From assembly GCA_016867005.1 (NCBI GenBank), contig VGKM01000057.1:1-7058 (forward strand): a stretch of DNA of 7,058 nucleotides. The letters are read 5' to 3'. A model generated the notes under the pieces. The model did no database searches and was not told the origin of the DNA. It worked only from the letters and a program-made list of their open reading frames with translations. The translations under genes were made by a program, and so were the position numbers. Shown piece after piece: positions 1 through 6,270 of the stretch (position 1 is the stretch's first letter; every line of letters starts with the position of its first letter). The stretch comes from Candidatus Omnitrophota bacterium. Lineage in GTDB: Bacteria; Omnitrophota; Gorgyraeia; Gygaellales; Profunditerraquicolaceae.

Positions 1-354
1 GATGAGCTCGAGAATAAATTAAATGCAGCCGGGCATAAGGTTAGCGGTATCACGGGGATTTATGTTGCCGGCAGGAACAGGTCAGGGCGTGCCACTACGA
101 TAAAATTTGTTTCTAAAGATAAAGAATTCCAGCTGCCTGCCAAGGAATTCCGCAGTATAATCGGGCCAAATTCTTTAAAGAGCACAAATTTTAATGTATC
201 CGTAGTAAAGGGCAGCGCCGTTTTCGTTGGAGTTGGCTGGGGCCATGGCGCAGGCCTATGCCAGTGGGGCGCATATTTTATGGCCAAAGACAATAAAAAA
301 TTTGATGAGATACTAAAATATTATTATCCGGGCGCAGATGTTAAAACTTACTGA
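1..354 (+). CDS. SpoIID/LytB-domain protein, C-terminal end (5' truncated by window)
   Basis: The open frame runs from base 1 to a TGA at 352-354 and gives the last 117 residues of a larger protein. The family signature is clear: an SGR-(x)n-I segment near residues 28-34, an FR..(I/L)G..(L/S) segment near 50-60, then GWGHGAGLCQWGA at residues 79-91 and the closing EILKYYYPG at 103-111. SpoIID-family proteins are secreted enzymes or enhancers acting on peptidoglycan; in Bacillus SpoIID is a lytic transglycosylase on denuded glycan strands, while non-sporulating bacteria carry homologues with cell-wall roles that are less well defined. The protein's start, signal peptide and catalytic Glu lie outside the window. 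Its end overlaps queA by 17 bases, so the two are probably co-transcribed. The family call is firm; the precise substrate is not knowable from this piece. Confidence 0.88.
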   Translation, partial: DELENKLNAAGHKVSGITGIYVAGRNRSGRATTIKFVSKDKEFQLPAKEFRSIIGPNSLKSTNFNVSVVKGSAVFVGVGWGHGAGLCQWGAYFMAKDNKKFDEILKYYYPGADVKTY

Positions 355-1357
355 TTTTGATTTTGATTTGCCAAAAGAATTAATTGCGCAATACCCGCTT
401 AAGGAGCGCGATGCCGCGAAATTAATTGTAGTGCATAAGAAAAGCGGGCAGATTGAGCACCGCTCTTTTAAGGATATTATTGATTATCTGTCCAAGGATG
501 ATTTATTGGTTTTAAACGACACCAAGGTCATGCCGGCGCGGCTCATCGGCAGGCGAAAGACCGGCGGTAAAGCTGAAGTACTGATTATAAAGAAAAAAGA
601 TGAGTTTACCTATGATTGTTTAATTAAGCCATCCAGGATAAAATTAGGCGAAGAGGTTATTTTTAACGGCGCAAAAATTATAGGCAAGGTTACCTCAAAA
701 GGCGAAATAAGGTTCAGCCTGCCTGAAGATGAGGTATATGCGCACGGAGTAATGCCTCTGCCGCCGTATATTAAAAGAGAGCCTGAAGCGCAAGACGCTG
801 TTTATTATCAGACAGAATATGCAAAAGTTAACGGCGCGATTGCTTCTCCTACGGCAGGGCTGCATTTTACAAGAGGGTTGCTTAAGGAGATCGCAGATAA
901 AGGGACGGATATTGCTTATGTTACTTTGCATGTGGGGCCCGGGACTTTTAAACCGGTAAAATCCGAAAACATACTCGAGCATAAGATGGATGCCGAGCAG
1001 TTTTTTGTCCCGGATAAAACAATCGGCCTGATAAATAAGGCAAAAGAAGAAAATTCGCGTATAGTTGCTGTAGGCACTACCAGTTTGCGGGTGCTTGAGA
1101 CCTATGCATCGGGGAAAAAAGAAGGGAGTACGGATTTATTTATATATCCCGGATATAAATTTAGATCAGCAGAGTGCCTTCTTACGAATTTTCATCTGCC
1201 CAAGACGACGCTTTTTATGCTTGTTTGCGCATTTTGCGCCGCAGGCGCATCAGCCTCCGGCGGAGCCGGTTTAAAACTTGCCAGAAGGGCATATCAGGAG
1301 GCTATAGGTAAGAAATACAGATTCTACAGCTATGGCGATGCCATGCTGATTGTGTAA
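338..1357 (+). CDS. queA: S-adenosylmethionine:tRNA ribosyltransferase-isomerase QueA
   Basis: QueA transfers and isomerises the ribosyl group of S-adenosylmethionine onto preQ1 at tRNA position 34, giving epoxyqueuosine, the penultimate queuosine intermediate, in the cytoplasm. The 339 residues fit the family (about 340-350). Visible family blocks are FDFDLPKELIAQYP at 7-20, LNDTKVMPARL at 59-69, MPLPPYIKR at 139-147, PTAGLHF at 171-177, LHVGPGTFKPV at 197-207, GTTSLRVLE at 246-254, TNFHLPKTTL at 283-292 and the terminal YRFYSYGDAMLI at 327-338. The start at 338 lies inside the upstream gene and has no convincing Shine-Dalgarno, but it places the family N-terminus correctly, so translational coupling is likely. 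Residues 300-311 (CAAGASASGGAG) form a low-complexity insert of about ten residues where typical QueA has a short AGRE-like link before the AYxEAI helix; see the palindrome feature. All other conserved blocks are intact, so the enzyme is probably functional. Confidence 0.96.
   Translation: MLKLTDFDFDLPKELIAQYPLKERDAAKLIVVHKKSGQIEHRSFKDIIDYLSKDDLLVLNDTKVMPARLIGRRKTGGKAEVLIIKKKDEFTYDCLIKPSRIKLGEEVIFNGAKIIGKVTSKGEIRFSLPEDEVYAHGVMPLPPYIKREPEAQDAVYYQTEYAKVNGAIASPTAGLHFTRGLLKEIADKGTDIAYVTLHVGPGTFKPVKSENILEHKMDAEQFFVPDKTIGLINKAKEENSRIVAVGTTSLRVLETYASGKKEGSTDLFIYPGYKFRSAECLLTNFHLPKTTLFMLVCAFCAAGASASGGAGLKLARRAYQEAIGKKYRFYSYGDAMLIV
1235..1269 (+). repeat. GC-rich tandem palindromes inside queA
   Basis: Two short perfect inverted repeats sit 7 bases apart within the queA reading frame. 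The first is TGCGCC-GCA-GGCGCA at 1235-1249 (6-bp arms, 3-base loop) and the second is CCGGC-GGA-GCCGG at 1257-1269 (5-bp arms, 3-base loop). The stretch is markedly richer in G and C than the flanking DNA. It encodes exactly the Ala/Gly/Ser-rich residues that appear extra relative to the QueA family. The palindromes are seen directly; that they are a small inserted element rather than drifted linker codons is inference. Confidence 0.5.
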
Positions 1358-1364
1358 GAAAAAT

Positions 1365-1393
1365 TGAAACTTTTGCTCCTTTCGCGCGTTTAA
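1365..1393 (+). promoter_or_regulatory. Candidate ECF-type promoter driving the sigma/anti-sigma pair
   Basis: TGAAAC at 1365-1370 is followed by exactly 16 bases and then CGTTTAA at 1387-1393. This closely resembles the TGAAAC-N16-CGTA pattern known for SigW/RpoE-like ECF factors, including the T-run just after the -35 element. It lies 30 bases before the sigma gene start, which is the expected place for autoregulation. The spacing and -35 match are seen directly. Use by the adjacent sigma factor is inferred. Confidence 0.6.
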
Positions 1394-1422
1394 GTAAGTG
1401 GAGAAAGGAAAAAGGGCTCAAG

Positions 1423-2007
1423 ATGCAGGATTTAAAAGACGAAGAGGTAATGCTTGAATACCAAAAAGGCGAGGTAAGCGCAATGGATGAGCTTTTAAGG
1501 CGTTACAAAAATCCGATTTACCACTTTATTTTCCGCCTTACGGGGAATTCTACCGAAGCAGAGGATATTGCTCAGGAGGTTTTCCTGAGAATCCATGAAC
1601 ATAAGGATAACTATAGGCCGACAGGGAAATTCTCTACATGGATATTCAGCATTGCACATAATTTAAGCATAAGCAGATTCCGTAAATTAAAATGGCTTAT
1701 GTTTTGGCCGAGGCAAAACGATGACCCTGAGGCCTTGGTTGATTTTGAAAGCCCGGATCCTTCTCCGCAGGAAGAAGTTGCAGCAAATGAAATGAATGAA
1801 GTCGTAAAAAACAGCATTCAAGGCCTTCCCTTTCTCCAAAGAGAGGCATTGATTTTGTGCGAGTATGAAAAAATGAATTATGAGGACATAGCAAGGATAC
1901 TTAAAAAATCCCCGGGTACAGTCAAAATGTTGATCTATAGGGCCAGGCAAAATTTAAAAATTAGACTCCTCCCAATCGTTAAAGAGTTCAAAGGAGGGTT
2001 ACGATGA
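1423..2007 (+). CDS. ECF-family RNA polymerase sigma factor (RpoE/SigW-like)
   Basis: This 194-residue protein has the two-domain ECF architecture. Sigma region 2 spans about residues 23-90, with the core-binding and -10 recognition stretch TEAEDIAQEVFLRIHE at 44-59 and the FSTWIFSIAHN segment at 70-80. A variable acidic linker (about 91-126) follows, then region 4 at about 127-182 with LPFLQREALIL and the helix-turn-helix YEDIARILKKSPGTVKMLIYRAR at 153-175. It would direct RNA polymerase to ECF promoters and is presumably held inactive by the next gene's product. ATG 1423 is preceded by an AAAGGG stretch ending 6 bases upstream and gives a normal N-terminus; ATG 1450 is a less likely alternative. 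Its stop overlaps the anti-sigma ATG by 4 bases (ATGA), a classic coupling for sigma/anti-sigma pairs. A matching ECF-type promoter lies just upstream. The specific ECF group and regulon cannot be assigned from this window. Confidence 0.95.
   Translation: MQDLKDEEVMLEYQKGEVSAMDELLRRYKNPIYHFIFRLTGNSTEAEDIAQEVFLRIHEHKDNYRPTGKFSTWIFSIAHNLSISRFRKLKWLMFWPRQNDDPEALVDFESPDPSPQEEVAANEMNEVVKNSIQGLPFLQREALILCEYEKMNYEDIARILKKSPGTVKMLIYRARQNLKIRLLPIVKEFKGGLR
1991..1998 (+). promoter_or_regulatory. Strong ribosome binding site of the anti-sigma gene
   Basis: AAGGAGGG lies inside the last codons of the sigma gene, with a 5-base spacer to ATG 2004. It is the best Shine-Dalgarno match seen in the window and fixes the anti-sigma start. 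It suggests that anti-sigma is made at least as efficiently as sigma. Confidence 0.8.
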
Positions 2008-3425
2008 ATAAATGCCATATAAATAATAAATTAAGCAGGTATTTGGATAACGAGCTTCCGGAAAAAGAAAAAATAAAAGTGGCTGAGCATCTTAAAACTT
2101 GCCTAGTTTGTTCGGATGAATTAGAACGGTTAAAAGCAGTTAGCGAGAAGCTGAGAATATGGCATGCGCCTGACCTTAAAGATGATTTTGACGCACACGT
2201 TAGAAACACAATTGTGGCCCGGGAACTTGAAAGGGGCGCAGTTAAGATGAAAAAGAAAACTTGGGCTGTTTTAATTCCATCGGGGGCTTTGGCAGGAATT
2301 TTAGTGTTTGTATTGGTTGTAGGTTCGATGCAAAGTTATATAAAAAGAGGTTTAGAAGGACGCCTTAGATTGAGCGGCGATGAAATAGGAGAAGAATATT
2401 CTCCGAGTTATGACTATGGCAAGGCTTCTCCCAAGCAAGCAAGAAAAATGGATATTTCTGCCAGGCAAAAAGCTAATGATGGTAAAACAGCAGCCAATTA
2501 TTTCAACGACAAATTTGGTGTAATTGAAGGCAAGGATTACGCTGTTCTGGAAGGCGGAGAAATAAGCAATGGTGTCAAACTTGCTTTTAAAGACGCGCAA
2601 TATGAGCCATATTATCTTAATTCTGGGAATTTAAGAGAAGATGCTGGAGAAAAAACAATGTGGGCTGTATACTCCAAAGCTGAGACTCCTGTTACTCCCA
2701 AAGCAGAAGGACCGGTAATTGTCATACAGCCGTCACTTCCGGCAACAGGAGTTGGAAATTGGATAATCCGCACAGCTACGGTAAGGCTGGAAGTTGAAAA
2801 TGGACGCGAAGCCTATGGAAAAATCTCACAGCTCTGCCAGGATTTCGGCGGGTATCTGGCAAATTCCAACTTCTATGAAGATAGAGATGGCTTGCAGTCA
2901 GGTTCAGTAACTTTGCGCATTCCTAAAGATAAGTTTACTGTTTGCCTTGATAAACTCGGTACTTTAGGCAAAGTAGAAGATATTCAAACCAATAGCCAGG
3001 ATGTCAGCCAGCAATATACTGCATTAAAATCACAACTGGATGCAGCAATGGTAGTCTACAATAAGATGCTTGAAGCTTTGCAAAAAAGGCAGGTTACAAT
3101 TCCTGAGGCAGTAAGATTAGAGTCAGAATTGACGCCTGTTCTAAGAAGGGTCGAGGAATTAAAGAATCATATAGAACAATTGAATAATTCAGTGTCATTC
3201 ACGACGATTAACGTTAATTTCCATGAAACAGGAGTTTCCACAAAAACATTGAAACAAAGCGTGCGCTATATCAAGGAAAGTTTGATTAATGCGGGCGTTA
3301 AAGCAGTGAAATTCATCGCAATATCCATACCTTTTGCTATCGCCGGTATTGTTTTTCTTGGACTTGCGATTATCATTATTCTGGTTGTTAGGTATTGGAT
3401 AGTAAAATTATTTAAACAAAACTAG
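2004..3425 (+). CDS. Membrane-anchored anti-sigma factor: zf-HC2 domain fused to DUF4349
   Basis: This 473-residue protein is the likely partner and inhibitor of the upstream sigma factor. The N-terminal zinc-finger anti-sigma domain (zf-HC2, about 1-45) has C4 and the H29-x3-C33-x2-C36 motif, plus the YLDNELPEKE helix start typical of such domains. A first membrane segment spans about residues 87-109 and should place the rest outside the cytoplasm. Residues 110-250 are a polar extracytoplasmic region I do not recognise. From about 252 to 465 the protein matches the DUF4349 pattern: IIRTATVRLEV, SVTLRIPKDKF at 301-311, a heptad-rich coiled coil at about 335-396 with RLESELTPVLRRVEELK, SFTTINVNF at 398-406, and a second membrane segment at about 437-462 followed by a short basic tail. 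By analogy with RsiW-type factors, an envelope signal sensed outside would lead to proteolysis and sigma release; this is inference. The ligand is unknown. The longest gap after it contains a terminator-like hairpin, which closes the two-gene unit. Confidence 0.88.
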   Translation: MNKCHINNKLSRYLDNELPEKEKIKVAEHLKTCLVCSDELERLKAVSEKLRIWHAPDLKDDFDAHVRNTIVARELERGAVKMKKKTWAVLIPSGALAGILVFVLVVGSMQSYIKRGLEGRLRLSGDEIGEEYSPSYDYGKASPKQARKMDISARQKANDGKTAANYFNDKFGVIEGKDYAVLEGGEISNGVKLAFKDAQYEPYYLNSGNLREDAGEKTMWAVYSKAETPVTPKAEGPVIVIQPSLPATGVGNWIIRTATVRLEVENGREAYGKISQLCQDFGGYLANSNFYEDRDGLQSGSVTLRIPKDKFTVCLDKLGTLGKVEDIQTNSQDVSQQYTALKSQLDAAMVVYNKMLEALQKRQVTIPEAVRLESELTPVLRRVEELKNHIEQLNNSVSFTTINVNFHETGVSTKTLKQSVRYIKESLINAGVKAVKFIAISIPFAIAGIVFLGLAIIIILVVRYWIVKLFKQN

Positions 3426-3452
3426 TGATTGGTTGATTTTTCAAAAGCTGAT

Positions 3453-3487
3453 ACAGAGGGTTGCTACAAGCAACCCTCTGTGTTGTT
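3453..3487 (+). terminator. Terminator-like hairpin after the sigma/anti-sigma unit
   Basis: ACAGAGGGTTGC (3453-3464) pairs perfectly over 12 bp with GCAACCCTCTGT (3470-3481) around the loop TACAA. The tail is GTTGTT, only moderately T-rich, so termination may be partial. It begins 27 bases after the anti-sigma stop and ends 13 bases before the tgt ATG. It could therefore also act as a 5' structure on read-through tgt mRNA. Confidence 0.7.
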
Positions 3488-3500
3488 AAACTGTCCGCTT

Positions 3501-4610
3501 ATGCAATTTAATCTAATCCATAAAGAAAAACATACCAAAGCCAGGCTAGGTAAAATTATCACCGCGCACGGTGAAATTGAAACCCCCTGTTTTATGCCGA
3601 TTGGCACTCATGCTACGGTAAAAGGCATCATGCCTTCTCAATTACAGGAGGCCGGGGCAAGCATTATTTTATCTAACGCATACCACGTTTTCTTAAGGCC
3701 CGGCCTTGAAATTATCAGCAAAGCCGGCGGCCTGCATAAATTTATGTCCTGGGATAAGCCGATACTTACTGACAGCGGAGGATACCAGGTTTTTAGTTTG
3801 CCGCTCTTCAGGAAAGTAACTGACGAAGGCGTTGAATTCCAGTCGCATATCGACGGCATGAAACATTTTTTTACCCCCGAGGAAGTGGTAAGGATACAAT
3901 CTGTTTTAGGTTCTGATATAATTATGCCTCTTGATGAATGCGCGCATTATCCTTGCCCGAGAGACCACGCGAAAATCGCGATGGAACGCACGATTATCTG
4001 GGCAGAGCGTTCAAAGAAATGCTTAAAGCAGGAACACCAGGCATTATTTGCGATTATCCAGGGTGCGACTTATGAAGATTTGCGCAAAGAATCGGCAAAG
4101 CGCTTAGTGGAAATGGGTTTTGATGGTTTTGCCATCGGCGGAGTTTCTGTAGGCGAACCCAGTAATTTGATATATAATACCATAGATTTTGTCGCTGACC
4201 TGATGCCGCAAGATAAGCCGCGTTATGTTATGGGCATTGGTTATCCGCCGGATTTAATTGAGGCGGCAGAACGCGGCATAGATATGTTTGATTGCGTTAT
4301 CCCTACGCGCTACGGCAGGAACGGTACTGCTTTTACCAGCGAAGGAAAAATTGTCATCAGAAATTCTCCTTATGCGGATGATTTTAGGCCTTTGGACCGG
4401 GAATGTTCCTGTTATTGCTGCAAGACATTCAGCCGCGCGTACTTAAGGCATCTGTTTAATGCCAAAGAAATGCTGGGTCTAATGCTTTTATCAAGCCACA
4501 ACATTTATTTTTTCGTCAATTTGATGAAGAAAGTGCGCCTTGCAATAGCAGAGGATAGATTGAAGGAATTTAAAAAAGAATTTTTAAGCAAGTACAACAA
4601 TGCAGATTGA
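3501..4610 (+). CDS. tgt: Queuine/preQ1 tRNA-guanine transglycosylase Tgt
   Basis: Tgt exchanges guanine 34 for the queuosine precursor preQ1 in tRNAs for Asp, Asn, His and Tyr, the step before QueA. From ATG 3501 the protein has 369 residues, matching the family. Catalytic features are DSGGYQVF with D91, MPLDEC with D145 and the adjacent Cys typical of bacterial preQ1-using enzymes, GGVSVGE at 213-219, and the nucleophile D264 in FDCVIPTR. The zinc site is C302, C304, C307 and H333 within ECSCYCC...SSHN. The frame opens further upstream at TTG 3429, but that would run through the terminator hairpin and add 24 residues with no family counterpart, so ATG 3501 is preferred. No good Shine-Dalgarno precedes it, and no convincing promoter was found in the 13 bases after the hairpin. 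The end overlaps trmD by 11 bases. Tgt normally follows queA directly; here the sigma cassette lies between them. Confidence 0.96.
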   Translation: MQFNLIHKEKHTKARLGKIITAHGEIETPCFMPIGTHATVKGIMPSQLQEAGASIILSNAYHVFLRPGLEIISKAGGLHKFMSWDKPILTDSGGYQVFSLPLFRKVTDEGVEFQSHIDGMKHFFTPEEVVRIQSVLGSDIIMPLDECAHYPCPRDHAKIAMERTIIWAERSKKCLKQEHQALFAIIQGATYEDLRKESAKRLVEMGFDGFAIGGVSVGEPSNLIYNTIDFVADLMPQDKPRYVMGIGYPPDLIEAAERGIDMFDCVIPTRYGRNGTAFTSEGKIVIRNSPYADDFRPLDRECSCYCCKTFSRAYLRHLFNAKEMLGLMLLSSHNIYFFVNLMKKVRLAIAEDRLKEFKKEFLSKYNNAD

Positions 4611-5283
4611 TATTATCACTATATTCCCGGGGATGTTCGAGCCTGTTTTAAACGAATCCATAATTAAACGTGCGCAGGCAAAAGCAAAAGTAAAAATCAA
4701 TATCATTGATTTGAGGGCCTACACTTTAGATAAACATAATAAAGTTGATGACCGGCCATATGGGGGCGGTTCAGGCATGATTTTGTGTCCTGAGCCGATA
4801 TTCAGGGCTGTTAAACAATTAAAGCATAAATCAAGAAGCAAAAAGTGTAAAACAATCCTGCTGTGCCCGCAAGGCAAAGGCTTTGACCAGTCTTTGGCGA
4901 AAAATTTGTCAAAAGAAAAACACCTGATTTTAATTTGCGGGCATTATGAGGGAGTGGATGAGCGGGTAAGGCAAAATTTAGCGGATTGTTCAATTTCCAT
5001 CGGTGATTATGTGCTGACCGGAGGCGAATTACCTGCCATGGTCTTAGTGGATGCCGTTGTACGGCTCATCCCAGGGGTTTTGGGCGACAAAAATTCCTTG
5101 AATTTTGAGTCATTTGAAGGTAATCTATTAGAATATCCCCAGTATACAAGGCCGGCTGTATTTGGCAGCCAAAAAGTGCCCGCCGTACTCTTATCCGGTG
5201 ACCATAAAAAAATTGAAATCTGGAGAAAAAAAGAGGCCTTAAAGAGAACAAAGGGAAAAAGGCCGGATTTATTAAAAAGCTAG
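4600..5283 (+). CDS. trmD: tRNA (guanine-37-N1)-methyltransferase TrmD
   Basis: TrmD uses S-adenosylmethionine to make m1G37 next to the anticodon of tRNAs reading CNN, some CGG and related codons, which prevents frameshifting. It is an essential trefoil-knot (SPOUT) dimer. The 227 residues are close to the usual 230-250. Family blocks are IITIFPGMF at 5-13, DDRPYGGGSGM at 50-60, LLCPQGKGFDQ at 87-97, ICGHYEGVDERV at 112-123, SIGDYVLTGGELPAM at 133-147, and RLIPGVLG with R155 at 155-162, followed by LLEYPQYTRP at 176-185. The position matching the catalytic Asp of the E. coli enzyme (Asp169, 15 residues after the conserved Arg) is Glu170 here (FESF). The start lies inside tgt, with an 11-base overlap and no clear Shine-Dalgarno, which suggests coupled translation. 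RimM and rpsP, the usual upstream neighbours, are absent. Confidence 0.96.
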   Translation: MQIDIITIFPGMFEPVLNESIIKRAQAKAKVKINIIDLRAYTLDKHNKVDDRPYGGGSGMILCPEPIFRAVKQLKHKSRSKKCKTILLCPQGKGFDQSLAKNLSKEKHLILICGHYEGVDERVRQNLADCSISIGDYVLTGGELPAMVLVDAVVRLIPGVLGDKNSLNFESFEGNLLEYPQYTRPAVFGSQKVPAVLLSGDHKKIEIWRKKEALKRTKGKRPDLLKS

Positions 5284-5305
5284 TTGAAAGGGAAGGTAAG
5301 GAAAA

Positions 5306-5662
5306 ATGGACAAAATTAAACTTATTGAGGCAGAGATTGCAAAAAAAGATGTTCCGAATTTCGGCGTAGGAGATACCATAAGGGTTTTAACAAAGATCCC
5401 GGAAGGCCCTGACAAAGTGCGCCTGCATCCTTTTGAGGGTATAGTCATTGCAAAAGAAGGAAGCGGGGCAAAGACCCGTTTTACCGTAAGAAAAGTTTCC
5501 TACGGCGAAGGGATAGAGCGCGTGTTCCCGCTTTATTCTCCTAATATCGAGCGTATTGAGCTTCTTCGCCAGGGTAAAGTCAAGAGAGCAAAACTTTACT
5601 ATTTAAGGAATAAGGTAGGCAAACAGGCAACAAAGATAGAAGGCAAAGAAGAAAAAGCCTAA
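5306..5662 (+). CDS. rplS: 50S ribosomal protein L19
   Basis: L19 is a protein of the large ribosomal subunit located near the interface with the 30S subunit. The 118 residues match the family in length and in its key blocks: FGVGDTIRV at 19-27, RLHPFEGIVIAKEGSGAKTRFTVRKVSYGEGIERVFPLYSP at 39-79 (FEG, TVRK, GVER-like and FPL positions all present) and the C-terminal GKVKRAKLYYLRNKVGK at 90-106. The tail after residue 107 is Lys/Glu-rich, as is common. The start is supported by GGGAAGG at 5290-5296 and AAGGA at 5298-5302 in the 22-base gap after trmD. Together with trmD, rnhB and yraN it keeps a gene order found across many bacterial phyla. Confidence 0.97.
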   Translation: MDKIKLIEAEIAKKDVPNFGVGDTIRVLTKIPEGPDKVRLHPFEGIVIAKEGSGAKTRFTVRKVSYGEGIERVFPLYSPNIERIELLRQGKVKRAKLYYLRNKVGKQATKIEGKEEKA

Positions 5663-5667
5663 AAAAG

Positions 5668-6270
5668 GTGCTCTATTACGAGCGGTATTTCAAGAAAAAA
5701 GGTTTTGATTTTGTTATCGGGGTTGATGAAGCAGGGCGCGGCCCTTTAGCCGGCCCGGTTGTCGCAGGCGCCGCGTTTTTAAAAAAAGACCGTTTCAGGA
5801 ACCGTATAGATGATTCCAAGAAACTGACTTCTCTTCAAAGGGAAAAAGCATATTTGGAGATTATTGATAATTCGGTTTTCGGCATCGGGATTATTAACGA
5901 AACTATTATCGATACGGTCAACATACTTGAGGCCACCCGCCTTGCCATGGAAGAGGCAATCCAATCTCTCGTCAGCAAATTAAACCCATCAAAAAATAAA
6001 AGAATCCATATCCTTGTGGATGGTAATGTGAAGATCCGGGCAGCTTTTCCTTATACTAATATTACTAGAGGCGATTCTCTTTCAAAATCCATCGCCTGCG
6101 GTTCAATCCTGGCCAAGGTTACAAGAGACAGGATAATGTCTATATATGACAGGGTTTTCCCGGGTTATGGGTTTATAAAACACAAAGGTTACCCTACAAA
6201 AGCGCATAAAGAAGCTATAAGGCGGCTGGGCCCGTCTTTGATCCACCGGAGGAGTTTTTGCAGTGTCTAG
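5668..6270 (+). CDS. rnhB: Ribonuclease HII
   Basis: RNase HII cuts RNA in RNA-DNA hybrids and starts removal of single misincorporated ribonucleotides from DNA. The 200-residue product has the four-acid active site: D20 and E21 in GVDEAGRGPLAGPVV, D118 in ILVDGN, and D154 in KVTRDR. GDSLSKSIACGSILAK at 135-150 and the terminal GYPTKAH at 174-180 are also diagnostic. The start is GTG 5668, only 5 bases after the rplS stop. It is the only usable start: the frame is closed upstream by TAA at 5611-5613, no ATG lies between, and the active site begins at residue 20. The AAAAAAGG before it abuts the start codon too closely to be a good Shine-Dalgarno, so initiation may depend on ribosomes finishing rplS. 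The end overlaps yraN by 8 bases. Confidence 0.96.
   Translation: MLYYERYFKKKGFDFVIGVDEAGRGPLAGPVVAGAAFLKKDRFRNRIDDSKKLTSLQREKAYLEIIDNSVFGIGIINETIIDTVNILEATRLAMEEAIQSLVSKLNPSKNKRIHILVDGNVKIRAAFPYTNITRGDSLSKSIACGSILAKVTRDRIMSIYDRVFPGYGFIKHKGYPTKAHKEAIRRLGPSLIHRRSFCSV
6248..6254 (+). promoter_or_regulatory. Ribosome binding site fixing the GTG start of yraN
   Basis: GGAGGAG inside the 3' end of rnhB, with an 8-base spacer to GTG 6263, is a strong Shine-Dalgarno. It decides the non-ATG start of yraN, which overlaps rnhB. Confidence 0.8.

Noticed and set aside
695..982. Minus-strand open frames, such as this one inside queA and others at 1687-1950 and 2352-2600
   Set aside because: They lie opposite well-supported genes, show no recognisable domains and have no ribosome binding evidence; they are shadows.
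3429..3457. Possible sigma-70 promoter TTGGTT, 17 bases, TACAGA before tgt
   Set aside because: Only the spacing is ideal; each hexamer matches consensus at about half its positions, and the start point would fall inside the hairpin.
3429..3500. N-terminal extension of tgt from TTG 3429
   Set aside because: It would translate through the 12-bp hairpin and add 24 residues with no counterpart in Tgt proteins; ATG 3501 gives the normal family start.
3695..3707. Palindrome AAGGC-CCG-GCCTT within tgt
   Set aside because: It encodes the conserved LRPGLE segment without any insertion, so it is probably chance.
5660..5667. A-rich run resembling a ribosomal slippery site at the rplS/rnhB junction
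   Set aside because: It begins at the rplS stop codon, so ribosomes in the rplS frame end before using it; no frameshift product makes sense.
5730..5780. GC-rich inverted-repeat-like stretch in rnhB
   Set aside because: It codes for the invariant GRGPLAGPVVAGAA active-site region; base composition follows from the protein.
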